Shown here piece by piece: positions 6,618-16,412 of a stretch of DNA of 59,162 nucleotides. The DNA lies in NCBI GenBank assembly GCA_016844935.1, contig JAERTK010000151.1, positions 1 through 59,162 on the forward strand, in the 5' to 3' direction. The first letter of the stretch is position 1, and each line of letters opens with the position of its first letter. The DNA is from Desulfobacteraceae bacterium (GTDB lineage: Bacteria; Desulfobacterota; DSM-4660; Desulfatiglandales; Desulfatiglandaceae). The translations under genes and the position numbers were made by a program. The notes under the pieces were generated by a model. The model searched no databases. It was not told the origin of the DNA and worked only from the letters and a program-made list of their open reading frames with translations.

Positions 6618-7193
6618 CTATTCTTTGATGGTCATCTTGATGATCTCAACAGGTTCCACCGGGACATCACCCATCATGCCCTTCTTGGCGGTTTTGACCC
6701 CTGAGATGGCATCCACCACATCCATTCCTTTGACCACCTTGCCAAAGACGGTGTAGCCCCACCCTTCGGCGGTTGTGTTTTTGTGGTTCAAAAAACCGTT
6801 GCTTTTGGTGTTGATGAAGAACTGGTCGGTAGCGCTGTGGGGATCCGGCGTACGTGCCATGGCCACGGTGCCCCGCTTGTTTTTTAACCCGTTATCCGCC
6901 TCGTTTCGAACCGGCATTTCAGTGGTCTGTCGCTTCATATCCGTCGAGAAACCGCCCCCCTGAATCATAAAATCCGGAATCACCCGGTGGAAGATGGTCC
7001 CGTCATAGTGCCCCCATCGCACGTATTGCAAAAAGTTTTTCACGGTCTCGGGCGCCTCATCGGGGAAAACTTCCAGAACAATGGTCCCTTTGGATGTCTC
7101 CATGATGACCTGCGGATTGTCCGACAGACCACCCATGGCTGCCAGGGGGCTGCACAATGCAAAAACCAACGCCAGAATCACACCAAATTTCAT
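6618..7193 (-). CDS. Cyclophilin-type peptidyl-prolyl cis-trans isomerase, exported
   Basis: 191 residues. An N-terminal signal peptide (MKFGVILALVFALCSPLAAMG) indicates export to the periplasm. The cyclophilin domain shows VIMETSKGTIVLEVFPDEAPETVKNFLQYV, the active-site FHRVIPDFMIQGGGF, and FGKVVKGMDVVDAI. It catalyses Xaa-Pro isomerisation to help folding of exported proteins (family knowledge). Monocistronic and divergent from the 1394-residue gene at 7377. Confidence 0.95.
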   Translation of the reverse strand: MKFGVILALVFALCSPLAAMGGLSDNPQVIMETSKGTIVLEVFPDEAPETVKNFLQYVRWGHYDGTIFHRVIPDFMIQGGGFSTDMKRQTTEMPVRNEADNGLKNKRGTVAMARTPDPHSATDQFFINTKSNGFLNHKNTTAEGWGYTVFGKVVKGMDVVDAISGVKTAKKGMMGDVPVEPVEIIKMTIKE

Positions 7194-7376
7194 TTTTGAA
7201 CCTCCCGTTTAAGACTCTTGTTTTTTCACACCAAAATCGTCTCAGTTTCAATTCCTTCACCATATACACAATCCACCCCGATTTTGAAAAGGATAATTTA
7301 AATATGTCTTTTCTTTTTTTGCCATATACGCTTGTGATTTTTTCTCAGCAGTTGTAATTATTAAGGATAGCTGATC

Positions 7377-10300
7377 ATGAGAAGAATCTCATTCTGGACA
7401 GAATGTATGGAACATGTAATTCAATCGGAAGCGCTGGAAGTTAATTTACAAGAAACGCGAAAGATTAAAGTTCACGTCCCTAAGGCATTCCGTGACTTCA
7501 TCAATCTCTCCTCGTCCCACTTTGGTATCCATGAACGGGCGCTCAAGTGTATGACGGAATACCACCACCCCTATGCCAACCATGGTTTCTTAGTGGCTGA
7601 GCTCCGGAAAATCGTCCTCAATGATTTTTGGTTTTACGAAGAACTGGAAAACTCGAATGAAGCGTTCCGCGTAATGATTGAGAGCCTAAGTGGACTTCTG
7701 TGGTCCGCCATCGATGAGAAACTCAAGGAAATTATTGTCAGAACCCTGGTGGAATTTATTGATCGCCTGGCGGATTTTCCGGAAAAGCATCAAAAGATTG
7801 TGGAAGCCTGCATGTTTCTTCTGGAGGAAACCCTGGCCAGAAACCGCCACATCTATCTCTGTTGTTCCGCATTTTTCAAGAAGCACCTCGGCAAGAGTGC
7901 CCATCTGGGTCATTTCAAAGAAGGAATATTTCATTTAACCAGGGAAGTCCTGGAGATAAATATTAATTTCTGGCGGGAAACCAGCAATATTGAACAGTGG
8001 TACCGTGAGAACGAAAGCATTTTCCACCGGGATTACCGGGCGGTCATTGCACAGCTCGGGGATGAATATTTTGCGGAACTTCAACACAAACTAGACCTGT
8101 CGGATACCTTTGATACCTTGATTGAAAATGTTCCGTCCTATGGTGATATCGCGAATAAGTTCAGACAATTAAGCGATAACTTCGATAAATTTATCGAAAA
8201 ATTCTATTACACTTTCTATCTCCTCTATCTTCCGGGGATGTCCGGTTTGAAAGATCGCTTGATCCGCGATATCAATTTCCTGCTGGCTCAAGTGGTGGAG
8301 GAGATCCATCTGGACGAGATATTCGGGTTCCTGGATAATATTTTCGATATGTTCAAAGTGTTTCGGGAGGACCACACATCTCCCATCCTCAACTGCATCG
8401 CCACCCTCGGGAAGAAGGTCATTGACGTTGACGATTCGGAGGACAAATTCCGGGTCAACTATTTTGAAAAGAAACTGATTGATTTCGGATTTGAGTTCCC
8501 GGGCATCGTCTATGTGGACAAAGACTGGAAAACCCATGTGAACAAAAACCACTTGAAAAATATCCGGGTCTGGCTTGAAATCTTAAAACACGGATCCTCT
8601 ATTCCTGAAAAGCTTCTGTCTGCCTTGATCGTCAATTTGCGGCTGGGCGGGGTCTATATCTCCGACACGGATCTGTTTCAGCGGGATATCACCCATATTC
8701 TCAACTCCGACATTTCGCCGTTTTACAAGAAGGTAAAGCAGCTCTCCTTTATCTTTCCGGTGTATTTCACCGAAATCGGGGCTGAAGGGGAAATACGCCA
8801 AGTCACCACGTCCATGGATGAATTGTCCCACCGAAATGACCGGCTGATCCATTTCCTGAGAAAACAGGTCCATATTGAGGGGAACAACACCCTCATCGAG
8901 ATGACCCGGAAAATATTCAATTTCTGGTACGATGGGGATTTGGAAGCGCTTAAAAAGGGATTTCCCGAGGACGTGCGTGATGCCATAGATTTGAAAGGGA
9001 GATGGTTTGTACCCGTTCATTCCCTGCTCAAAGCCCTTTGTGAGAAACAGGACTGTGATCCTGAAAAATTTCTGAACATGGCGCAGAAGGATCTGGAACG
9101 TCTCCTGGCATCGGTTCCGGAAGCCAACGAGATCGATGGAAAAAGGTTTCTGCTGATCTGTCGTCTCTACGCCCTGCTGCGGGAGAAATATTCTTTCGAT
9201 ACGGTCAATGTTGTGTCCATCCTTGAGCGGTACAGCTTTTTGAATAAGGAGGATATCGCCGATTTCAAGCACTGTGTGGAAGAGGACGACCATTCAGGGG
9301 CGCTCAGGAAGGTTTTCCTGTTTATGGGAAGCCTTAAACAGATCATTCTGGACCCTGAAACCAGTGAAGCGTGGGAAAATATTTATTATAAGCGCCACGT
9401 GGCCTTTGGCATTCCTTCCATGTACGGTGTTTACCACGAAACAAAATTTGAGGCCATGGGGCTCATCTTCAGGCTTGAAAGGGTCGCCGCAAATTTGATG
9501 GACAGAATCATCGGCCAGATCAACCTGGACTACATTTCAGCCACCACGCTCCACCGCATTTACAAGGTGCTTGAATATTTCAAGGACGGCATGGAACTGG
9601 ACGGTATCAGTAATGAGGGGTTTAACAGCAACGTACAGATGTTTCGATACTCTCTTACCTCTTCCACTTTCAGCCTGGGGCAGTACACCAATATCTTTGA
9701 ATTCATGTCTGAACGGATCCGGGAAATCATCAATGAATATTTCATACGGTCCTATGAATACCCGCTTAATGCAATTGTGCCGCAACTTTTCATGAAAAAT
9801 CCGGACCTTTCGGGTGAAGAAAAAACCAGGATACTTTTACAGAAAACCGAAGAATTCAATCGGGAAATGATATCCGGTTGTTTTCTCCTGCAGAAATTCG
9901 ACGGGTTTATTGCCGATATCCTGAAAACACTTCACAACATGGTGGACAACTTCAGCCCTGACATCATCAACAGCATCATGCGGTACAATCCCGATTTAAT
10001 TTTAAGCCCTTTCAATGAAAAATCGCCCAAAATGGACAACAAAGTATTTGTGGGTGAAAAAGGGTATTTTTTAAAAAAACTTTTCGAGGCTGGCATCCCC
10101 GTGCCGCCGGCCTTTGTTTTGACCACCGAGGTGTTCCGTGAACGCCATGCCATCTACAGCCACCCGAAGTTGAAGGCTGAGCTGGACAAAAAAATCGGTT
10201 TTCAAATACGTAAACTTGGGAAACTGTGTGGCCGGGAATTCGGAAACCCCCAAAACCCGCTTCTGTTGTCCGTGAGATCGGGCGCCGCCGTTTCCATGCC

Positions 10301-11561
10301 GGGCGCCATGGTGACGTTTGTTAATGTGGGGATGAACGACGAGATTGCCGAACAATTGAGCCGGGAACCCGGGTTCGGGTGGGCCGCATGGGATTCCTAC
10401 CGTCGGTTGGTGCAAAACTGGGGCATGGCCCACGATATTCAGAGGGATGTCTTTGACAAGGTCATTTCCGACCACAAAAAGAAATACCGGGTGAAATACA
10501 AAACAGGCCTGAGTGTGGGGCAGATGAAAGAGCTGGCGTTTGCTTACAAAGATGTGCTTGAGAAACACAACCAGAAATTTGAGCAGAATGTTTTGCGCCA
10601 GCTGGAAAAAGCCATTTCAATTGTTTTTGATTCCTGGTCATATGAGCAGGCGAAAGTTTATCGACAGCACTTAAGAGTGTCGGAGGACTGGGGGACTTCG
10701 GTGATTGTGCAGCAGATGGTCTTCGGCAACCGCAACCAGACGTCGGGATCAGGGGTTGTTTTCACCCATAACCCCACGCGTGGCAGGCCGGGCGTTCATC
10801 TTTACGGAGATTTCAATTTGAGCAGCCAGGGGGAAGATATCGTTTCCGGCTTGGTTCATTCGCTGCCCGTGGGTAAAACCCAGCGAAAACAATTGAAATT
10901 GGAGGGTACTTCCCTTCAGGAAGCCTTCCCCGGGATTTACAAAAGGATCCATGCCCTCGCCAGGGATTTGCTCGAAAATCTCGGATTTGCCCACCAGGAA
11001 ATTGAATTCACCTTTGAATCGGACAAGCCTGAAGACTTGTATATCCTTCAGGTTCGAAACCAGAATATCAGGTGTGACACCCATCTGAAGGTGTTTGAAG
11101 CCAACAAGGAAGACATGACCCTTGTGGGAAGGGGTATTGGCATCGGAGGTGGCGCGCTGAGCGGCATCCTGGCATTCGGAGATGATGACCTGGCGCTTTT
11201 TTCCGAGAAATATCCGGAAGAAAAAACCATTCTGGTGAGGCCCGATACCGTGCCGGACGATATCGGCATGATTTTCAAATGCGACGGTCTCTTGACAGCC
11301 AGGGGAGGTGTTACAAGCCATGCGGCGGTGACGGCAACCAAAATCGGAAAAATCTGTATTGTCAATTGCGCGGATTTATTTGTAAACGAATCCAAAAAAG
11401 AGTGTACCATCGGCGGGACTTTTTTTAAAGTGGGCGATCATATCTCCATCGACGGTCATCGCGGAAATATCTATGGGGGCAGTTACCCCATCAAGACGAC
11501 TGAAATTGCTATTGATACGCGGAATAAATATTCAGTGGATGCATGTGAAGGGGGTTTCTAA
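7377..11561 (+). CDS. PEP/pyruvate-binding phosphotransferase (PPDK/PPS-like) with a very long N-terminal region
   Basis: 1394 residues. The first ~880 residues are mostly alpha-helical with no family I recognise. A PPDK-type ATP-grasp domain follows (VFVGEKGYFLKKLFEAGIPVPPAFVLTTEVF; LLLSVRSGAAVSMPGAMVTFVNVG; GSGVVFTHNPTRGRPG; IEFTFESDKPEDLYILQVRNQ). The swivelling phosphohistidine domain ends the protein (LTARGGVTSHAAVTA, catalytic His about 1315). The PEP/pyruvate TIM barrel of full PPDK is absent, so it probably phosphorylates its own His from ATP and passes the phosphate to another acceptor (inference). SD AAGGA precedes ATG 7377. Its stop overlaps the GAPDH-like start, implying an operon with the next two genes. 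Confidence 0.88.
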   Translation: MRRISFWTECMEHVIQSEALEVNLQETRKIKVHVPKAFRDFINLSSSHFGIHERALKCMTEYHHPYANHGFLVAELRKIVLNDFWFYEELENSNEAFRVMIESLSGLLWSAIDEKLKEIIVRTLVEFIDRLADFPEKHQKIVEACMFLLEETLARNRHIYLCCSAFFKKHLGKSAHLGHFKEGIFHLTREVLEININFWRETSNIEQWYRENESIFHRDYRAVIAQLGDEYFAELQHKLDLSDTFDTLIENVPSYGDIANKFRQLSDNFDKFIEKFYYTFYLLYLPGMSGLKDRLIRDINFLLAQVVEEIHLDEIFGFLDNIFDMFKVFREDHTSPILNCIATLGKKVIDVDDSEDKFRVNYFEKKLIDFGFEFPGIVYVDKDWKTHVNKNHLKNIRVWLEILKHGSSIPEKLLSALIVNLRLGGVYISDTDLFQRDITHILNSDISPFYKKVKQLSFIFPVYFTEIGAEGEIRQVTTSMDELSHRNDRLIHFLRKQVHIEGNNTLIEMTRKIFNFWYDGDLEALKKGFPEDVRDAIDLKGRWFVPVHSLLKALCEKQDCDPEKFLNMAQKDLERLLASVPEANEIDGKRFLLICRLYALLREKYSFDTVNVVSILERYSFLNKEDIADFKHCVEEDDHSGALRKVFLFMGSLKQIILDPETSEAWENIYYKRHVAFGIPSMYGVYHETKFEAMGLIFRLERVAANLMDRIIGQINLDYISATTLHRIYKVLEYFKDGMELDGISNEGFNSNVQMFRYSLTSSTFSLGQYTNIFEFMSERIREIINEYFIRSYEYPLNAIVPQLFMKNPDLSGEEKTRILLQKTEEFNREMISGCFLLQKFDGFIADILKTLHNMVDNFSPDIINSIMRYNPDLILSPFNEKSPKMDNKVFVGEKGYFLKKLFEAGIPVPPAFVLTTEVFRERHAIYSHPKLKAELDKKIGFQIRKLGKLCGREFGNPQNPLLLSVRSGAAVSMPGAMVTFVNVGMNDEIAEQLSREPGFGWAAWDSYRRLVQNWGMAHDIQRDVFDKVISDHKKKYRVKYKTGLSVGQMKELAFAYKDVLEKHNQKFEQNVLRQLEKAISIVFDSWSYEQAKVYRQHLRVSEDWGTSVIVQQMVFGNRNQTSGSGVVFTHNPTRGRPGVHLYGDFNLSSQGEDIVSGLVHSLPVGKTQRKQLKLEGTSLQEAFPGIYKRIHALARDLLENLGFAHQEIEFTFESDKPEDLYILQVRNQNIRCDTHLKVFEANKEDMTLVGRGIGIGGGALSGILAFGDDDLALFSEKYPEEKTILVRPDTVPDDIGMIFKCDGLLTARGGVTSHAAVTATKIGKICIVNCADLFVNESKKECTIGGTFFKVGDHISIDGHRGNIYGGSYPIKTTEIAIDTRNKYSVDACEGGF

Positions 11562-12802
11562 TGTTTGATAATCAAAATCTTTTGGGAATCAATGGTCTGG
11601 GCCGGATAGCGAAATTAACCCTGTGGGAGCACATCCGACTGAAACATTTTGACGGATTCGTGGTGAATATCGGGCGGGAGGTGGGCACCGGGCTTGATGC
11701 GGTGATCCACACCATTGAAAGGGATTCCACCTACGGTACCCTAAAGCGGTTCTTGTACGGGTATACGGAAAACACTTTTGAAATGAAAATCCTGGACCCG
11801 GAAAAAGGGCTCATTGAAATTGACGGGATGCCGGTTACCATTCTAAGGTCCGCCCGTAATCCGGAGAATATCAACTGGCGTCAATATGGGGTGCGATTGG
11901 TGGTGGACTGTACGGGAGTCCACAAGGATCCCACCGTGCCATCGGGAAGCGGAAAACCGAGTGTGAGAGGACACCTGGCTGCTGGGGCTGAGAAGGTGAT
12001 TATCAGCGCTCCCACTAAAATTTCCGACAAGGCGGGGAAAATGCCCGATGACTGCGGCATGTTTATCTACGGCATCAACCACCTGGACTTTGACCCCGTC
12101 AGGCACCATGTGATTTCCGGTGCCAGTTGTACCACCACCGGCTTAAGCCACATGATAAAACCCCTGCTGGAAAACAGCGAAACCAACAAGATTCTGACGG
12201 CGTCCATGTCCACCATCCACGCGGCCACGGGTACCCAGAGCATTCTGGATTCATCCCCCAAAAAAGGCGCAGGGGATCTCCGGAAGAACCGTTCCATTTT
12301 CAACAATATTATCCTGACCTCCACGGGGGCGGCAAAGGCCCTGGAGCAGGTCTTGCCCGAAATCCAGCAGTTCGGTTTCATGGCGGATTCGGTTCGCATC
12401 CCCACCAATACGGCATCTTTGATCGTCTTGAACGTTACCTTTTCATCACCCATGAATGATTCGGGTGCTCCAGTGGTGAATCGCGCTTTCCTGAACAATA
12501 TTTATGAAGAGGCGGCGTCCGGTCCTCAGAAAGGGCTGCTCGTTTTCAGCGAAAAACAGAACGTTTCGGCTGACATCATCGGTTTTCAGGCGTCTGTGGT
12601 CCTGGAAGGGCACGATACCCACACCCGAACGGGGTTTCTGGACATTCCATCGGAGATGCTGACCCAGTGCGGGGTGAAGGAAGCCTATGATGTGAGGCTC
12701 CCCGTGACCCACGCCAAGATTTTCGGGTGGTATGACAACGAATACGGCAGCTATGTTTACAGTCTGGGTAAATTAACGGTATATATTGACAAGCATATGT
12801 AA
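11561..12802 (+). CDS. Divergent glyceraldehyde-3-phosphate dehydrogenase-like protein
   Basis: 413 residues against about 335 for normal GAPDH. Rossmann entry INGLGRIAK, catalytic ASCTTTG (Cys190; the usual second Cys and Asn are lost), STIHAATG with catalytic His220, STGAAKAL and WYDNEYGSY are present, so activity is plausible. Insertions lie near GREVGTGLDAVIHTIERD and before TGVHKD. The NAD-specifying Asp after the second strand (IND in the canonical enzyme) is not evident (VNIGREV), so cofactor choice may differ. The start overlaps the preceding PPDK-like stop by one base. The window also holds a canonical gap at 48566, so this copy is likely specialised. Confidence 0.88.
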   Translation: MFDNQNLLGINGLGRIAKLTLWEHIRLKHFDGFVVNIGREVGTGLDAVIHTIERDSTYGTLKRFLYGYTENTFEMKILDPEKGLIEIDGMPVTILRSARNPENINWRQYGVRLVVDCTGVHKDPTVPSGSGKPSVRGHLAAGAEKVIISAPTKISDKAGKMPDDCGMFIYGINHLDFDPVRHHVISGASCTTTGLSHMIKPLLENSETNKILTASMSTIHAATGTQSILDSSPKKGAGDLRKNRSIFNNIILTSTGAAKALEQVLPEIQQFGFMADSVRIPTNTASLIVLNVTFSSPMNDSGAPVVNRAFLNNIYEEAASGPQKGLLVFSEKQNVSADIIGFQASVVLEGHDTHTRTGFLDIPSEMLTQCGVKEAYDVRLPVTHAKIFGWYDNEYGSYVYSLGKLTVYIDKHM

Positions 12803-12804
12803 GA

Positions 12805-14358
12805 ATGCCGGAAGGGAAAAACTACAGTATGTCTGAATCAAATTCCACCTATAATCGCATCGAAAATCTGGAACAGCATCTGGAAGAGGAAAATCCCGTG
12901 CTGGTGGATGTGGTCAGAAGTTTCAGAGAACTTGATCTGGTGAGTCGGCAAACGGGTCTATTTTCCAAAGAACAATCCCATGCCTTCAGCGTTCCCTGGT
13001 GGCCTCTCATATCCGTGTTAGGTGTTTATTCTTCGGGGAAATCCACTTTTATCAATCGATATCTGGACTACAATCTGCAAGACACAGGCAACCAGGCGGT
13101 TGATAACAAGTTTACGGTGGTTTGTTTCAGCGATGAAAACAGGGTGCGACAACTCCCCGGGCTGGCCCTGGATGCGGATCCGCGGTTTCCGCTGTACAAA
13201 ATCACTGAAGCCATCGACGAGGCGACCCCCGGAGAAGGGCGGCGGGTAGATGCTTACCTGCAGTTGAAGACATGTCCCAGTGAAAAACTTCGGGGGAAAA
13301 TCATCATTGATTCTCCCGGCTTTGATGCGGACGCCCAGAGAACGGCGACGCTTAAGATTACCAGCCATATTATCGATCTGTCGGATCTTGTGCTGGTTTT
13401 TTTTGATGCCCGCCATCCGGAGTCCGGCTCCATGAGCGATACCCTCGAGACCCTTGTAAAGGGAACCATTCACCGAAATGATTCCAACAAGTTCCTCTAT
13501 ATCCTCAACCAGATTGACATGACGGCCCGTGAAGACAATCCGGAACAGGTGTTTGCCGCCTGGCAGCGGGCCTTGGCTCAGAAAGGGATGACGGCCGGGC
13601 GGTGCTTCACCATCTATGATCCGGAAGCCGGTATGCCCATTGCGGACGAGGGATTGCGGGATCGGTTTTTGCGTAAACGGGACGAGGATGTTGCCAGAAT
13701 CAACGAGCGTATCGAGGAAGTCCGCGTGGCGAGGGCATACCGCATCGTGGGTATGCTGGGGCAGCGGGCAAGTGCCTTGGAAGCGGATGCGTTGCCCCGC
13801 ATCCAGGCATTCCTTGAAAACTGGCGTCGCCGGGTGTGCTGGCTGAACAGCATTTTTTTCGGGCTTTTTCTAGCTTGCTTTCTGGCGGTTACCCTCTGGG
13901 CAGGCTACTGGAAGGGGTTTTCCCTGCGATTGCCCCACATGAGCACGGTCATGGCCAACCCCTGGGGAAAATGGGCTCTGGCGGCACTTCTGGCAGCCCT
14001 GGTGGTCTATATTCATCTGCGGGTTCGGCGGTTAGCGGGAAAACAGGCCATGCGAAAGATACTGGCGGGAATCCATGAAAGGGAGGGTCATGAAAACTAT
14101 ATCCGGGCCTTCACCAAGAACACCTGCTGGTGGCGCAGTATTTTCAGGCGGAAGCCTGCGGGCTGGGGCCGGCGGAATATGGCCCGCCTGAGGAATCTGG
14201 CATCAGATGCCAACGGGTATGTGCAGAAACTCAATGATGTCTATGCCAACCCTGCCGGAAAAGCGCCGGAGAAGACAGAACCCCCTGAAATGGCCAATGA
14301 GGGTTCGGCGGTGTGCGCTGAAGTTCCAGGTGAACCTGTGAAACCGGTTGATTCCTGA
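12805..14358 (+). CDS. Dynamin-like membrane GTPase
   Basis: 517 residues from 12805; the ATG at 12829 (MSESNSTYN) is an equally possible start. G1 GVYSSGKST (73-81), G3 IIIDSPGFDAD (about 168-178), and G4 LNQID (about 230) identify a P-loop GTPase. Two hydrophobic segments (SIFFGLFLACFLAVTLWAGYW; WALAALLAALVVYIHLRV) in the C-terminal third anchor it in the inner membrane, followed by a helical tail. It starts two bases after the GAPDH-like stop, so the three genes from 7377 probably form one operon. The link between a phosphotransferase, a GAPDH paralogue and a membrane GTPase is not a pathway I know. Confidence 0.85.
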   Translation: MPEGKNYSMSESNSTYNRIENLEQHLEEENPVLVDVVRSFRELDLVSRQTGLFSKEQSHAFSVPWWPLISVLGVYSSGKSTFINRYLDYNLQDTGNQAVDNKFTVVCFSDENRVRQLPGLALDADPRFPLYKITEAIDEATPGEGRRVDAYLQLKTCPSEKLRGKIIIDSPGFDADAQRTATLKITSHIIDLSDLVLVFFDARHPESGSMSDTLETLVKGTIHRNDSNKFLYILNQIDMTAREDNPEQVFAAWQRALAQKGMTAGRCFTIYDPEAGMPIADEGLRDRFLRKRDEDVARINERIEEVRVARAYRIVGMLGQRASALEADALPRIQAFLENWRRRVCWLNSIFFGLFLACFLAVTLWAGYWKGFSLRLPHMSTVMANPWGKWALAALLAALVVYIHLRVRRLAGKQAMRKILAGIHEREGHENYIRAFTKNTCWWRSIFRRKPAGWGRRNMARLRNLASDANGYVQKLNDVYANPAGKAPEKTEPPEMANEGSAVCAEVPGEPVKPVDS

Positions 14359-15867
14359 CTACTCCCATTGAAAACCTGAATCCGCTCCCATGAAATCGAT
14401 TCCCCGGCCGGCGGCCCTGGAACCCGGTATCAGTTGAAAATCCCCCTCTTCAGGTGCCACAAAGTGGGGATCTGCCTGAATGGAAAGGGTTCCGGGAACG
14501 GCGAACACGCCTGCATAATTATCGGGGGACCATCCCACGCGGACGGGGTAGTCAATCCGAGATATCTGATGGATCACGTTATCCGTGATTACGATACCTT
14601 TTTCCTCTAAAACCCGTTCTATACCTTTCTTTGACGGTGCATACCGGTCGCTTGCGCCAATCTGAAAACCGCAGTTTTCGCTGAAGATGTTGCTGGAAAT
14701 GGTGATATGGTCAAGATTGCTGGAATAGAGGTACAGACCGCCGGTGATCCAGTAATAGCTGTTTCCCGGTTGGGGCTTCCCACAGCCGTTTTTGTAAAAT
14801 GTGTTGTCATGGATTCGAATGTACCGCCTGGGGCCGTCTCCCCATCTTGAAAAAAACAGGCCCGATCCCGAATTAAGGTAGATGACATTGTTGAAAATAT
14901 CGATATCCCGGACCTGTTCTCCGTTTTCAACGGAGATAACCATTCCGGCACCCATGCAATGGTGGATTCGATTGTCGTATATTTTCACATCTTCAAGCGT
15001 GCCGAACCAGCTGTCCACATATAAACCCTGACGTTTCAGGTGATGGATGTGATTGTGGTGCACAAGGCCGTGACGACTGGTCTCCTTGATATCGATGCCT
15101 TCCTTGAAGCAGTCATGGACATGGTTGTAAGCCACTTCAAACTGGTGGGCCCCGCCGATGGAGATGGCCTCATGGGGCGTTTCCTTCTGCCGGCGCATTC
15201 CGGCGGGGAGCAGATCCCAGGTGTTGGCACCCGTCACGTGGTTGCCCACAACCCGAATGTGGGTTGTCCCCTGACCGTCGTTCCGGGTGTCCCAGACGGC
15301 GATGCCTGATGAAAAGGTCTTGTTTGTCCGGTTGTGGAAAAGATTCACATGGTGGCTGTCCCGGATGGTAAAGCCCGCTTTTCGCGAATTTTGAACCGTC
15401 AACCCTTCAACGCGTATATATCCCACGTCCTGGATCTGAAATGCCCCCTGATCATGGGGGTAAGGAGGGGTTCCGTGAGGAAGTCCCACCGGTATGTCCC
15501 GGGCGTCAATGACCACCCGTTCGCCGGGATACGACGCGTAGCGAATCCACGCCCCCGGTTTTCCGGAATTCACAGGCTGAATGGGGGCTTGGATGCGATA
15601 AAAGCCTTCCCGGATCAACACTGTATCACCGGCCTTTGCCGAACGCGCAGCGTGCTGTATGGTGCGCAGGGGCCTGGCAAGGGTCCCCGGGTTCTGATCG
15701 TCACCTTCAAGAGCCACATGCAAAATTTCTGCGCCGGTTTTTGGCGTTGCATCCATTCCTGTTTCCGGGCCCTCAGGGTGGGTAGCGCCCGGTGTGCAAA
15801 AAAGCAGGAAAAGGGGGAATGTCACGGCGCAGAGGATGCGCACTTCCCTGGCACTGGGATTCATCAT
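14359..15867 (-). CDS. Right-handed parallel beta-helix lipoprotein (pectate-lyase-like fold)
   Basis: 502 residues. The N-terminus (REVRILCAVTFPLFLLFCTPGA) is a signal peptide with a possible lipobox Cys. The DUF1565-type motif GDDQNPGTLARPLRTIQHAARSAKAGDTVLIREGFYR and beta-helix rungs follow (VEGLTVQNSRKAGFTIRDSHHVNLFHNRT, NHVHDCFKEGIDIKETSRHGLVHHNHIHHL, IYDNRIHHCMGAGMVI). This fold is used by polysaccharide lyases and surface proteins; the catalytic residues and substrate are unknown. It converges tail to tail with the GTPase gene (stop codons adjacent). Confidence 0.85.
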   Translation of the reverse strand: MMNPSAREVRILCAVTFPLFLLFCTPGATHPEGPETGMDATPKTGAEILHVALEGDDQNPGTLARPLRTIQHAARSAKAGDTVLIREGFYRIQAPIQPVNSGKPGAWIRYASYPGERVVIDARDIPVGLPHGTPPYPHDQGAFQIQDVGYIRVEGLTVQNSRKAGFTIRDSHHVNLFHNRTNKTFSSGIAVWDTRNDGQGTTHIRVVGNHVTGANTWDLLPAGMRRQKETPHEAISIGGAHQFEVAYNHVHDCFKEGIDIKETSRHGLVHHNHIHHLKRQGLYVDSWFGTLEDVKIYDNRIHHCMGAGMVISVENGEQVRDIDIFNNVIYLNSGSGLFFSRWGDGPRRYIRIHDNTFYKNGCGKPQPGNSYYWITGGLYLYSSNLDHITISSNIFSENCGFQIGASDRYAPSKKGIERVLEEKGIVITDNVIHQISRIDYPVRVGWSPDNYAGVFAVPGTLSIQADPHFVAPEEGDFQLIPGSRAAGRGIDFMGADSGFQWE

Positions 15868-15911
15868 GGGTTTTTGGCGAAGATCGGGTTAAGGGGAGTT
15901 GACACAGCTAT

Positions 15912-16103
15912 TTAGACGGAAAGGGGACACGGTTCCACCGGTTGATGAAGGCATGGGGAATGCCTGGTTGATAAGGAGGGGTCAGGGTTTGTGGGACCCA
16001 ATGGCTTTTTTTCTTTCCTCAGTTCTACGATAAGCCTCTCCAATTGTTGCTCATCCTCCCGGATACTTGCCAGAATATCCTGTACATCCAATATCTTTTC
16101 CAT
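15912..16103 (-). CDS. Small hypothetical protein, possible antitoxin-like
   Basis: 63 residues, no recognised family. The first 35 residues (ILDVQDILASIREDEQQLERLIVELRKEKKPLG) form a charged helix; the tail (TRHSPCLHQPVEPCPLSV) looks like read-through into unselected sequence. The start codon has AGAGGGGG upstream and a reasonable promoter at 16139-16168. No partner toxin is nearby. It may be a remnant. Confidence 0.4.
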   Translation of the reverse strand: MEKILDVQDILASIREDEQQLERLIVELRKEKKPLGPTNPDPSLSTRHSPCLHQPVEPCPLSV

Positions 16104-16412
16104 GACATCCGCCCCCTCTTGACTATGGATGCGGTATAATTATGCAAGAATTGTGCAGAAAATTTCAAGTTTTCCGATGGTTTCAAAAATATTTAAATAT
16201 ATCAAATCATTATACCATATTCAGGGAAGGCAGGCGGCCCCGGGAGAAAAATGATTGGTTTTTCATGTAGGTAAATTTTGACACATGTGTCGTTTTAGTG
16301 CATCATCCGTCCCTGAAAACCAGGGCAAACGTTGGCCTGGACTTGGGGGTTTCTTCCGGTTTTCAATAATTAGCCCTTTACGGTTTAAAGTGTAATTGGA
16401 TATAGTACAAGG
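16104..16412. other. Divergent intergenic region upstream of polA
   Basis: 309 bases between the small minus-strand gene and polA. Besides the minus-strand promoter I see AT-rich sequence but no confident plus-strand promoter for polA. Coding capacity here is limited to a minus-strand frame antisense to polA with no family match. Confidence 0.5.
16139..16168 (-). promoter_or_regulatory. Candidate promoter for the small gene at 15912-16103
   Basis: On the minus strand TTGAAA (16168-16163), 18-base spacer, CATAAT (16144-16139), about 35 bases before the start codon. Confidence 0.4.

Noticed and set aside
16119..16140. TTGACT and TATAAT as a plus-strand promoter
   Set aside because: The spacer is only 10 bases, too short for sigma-70.
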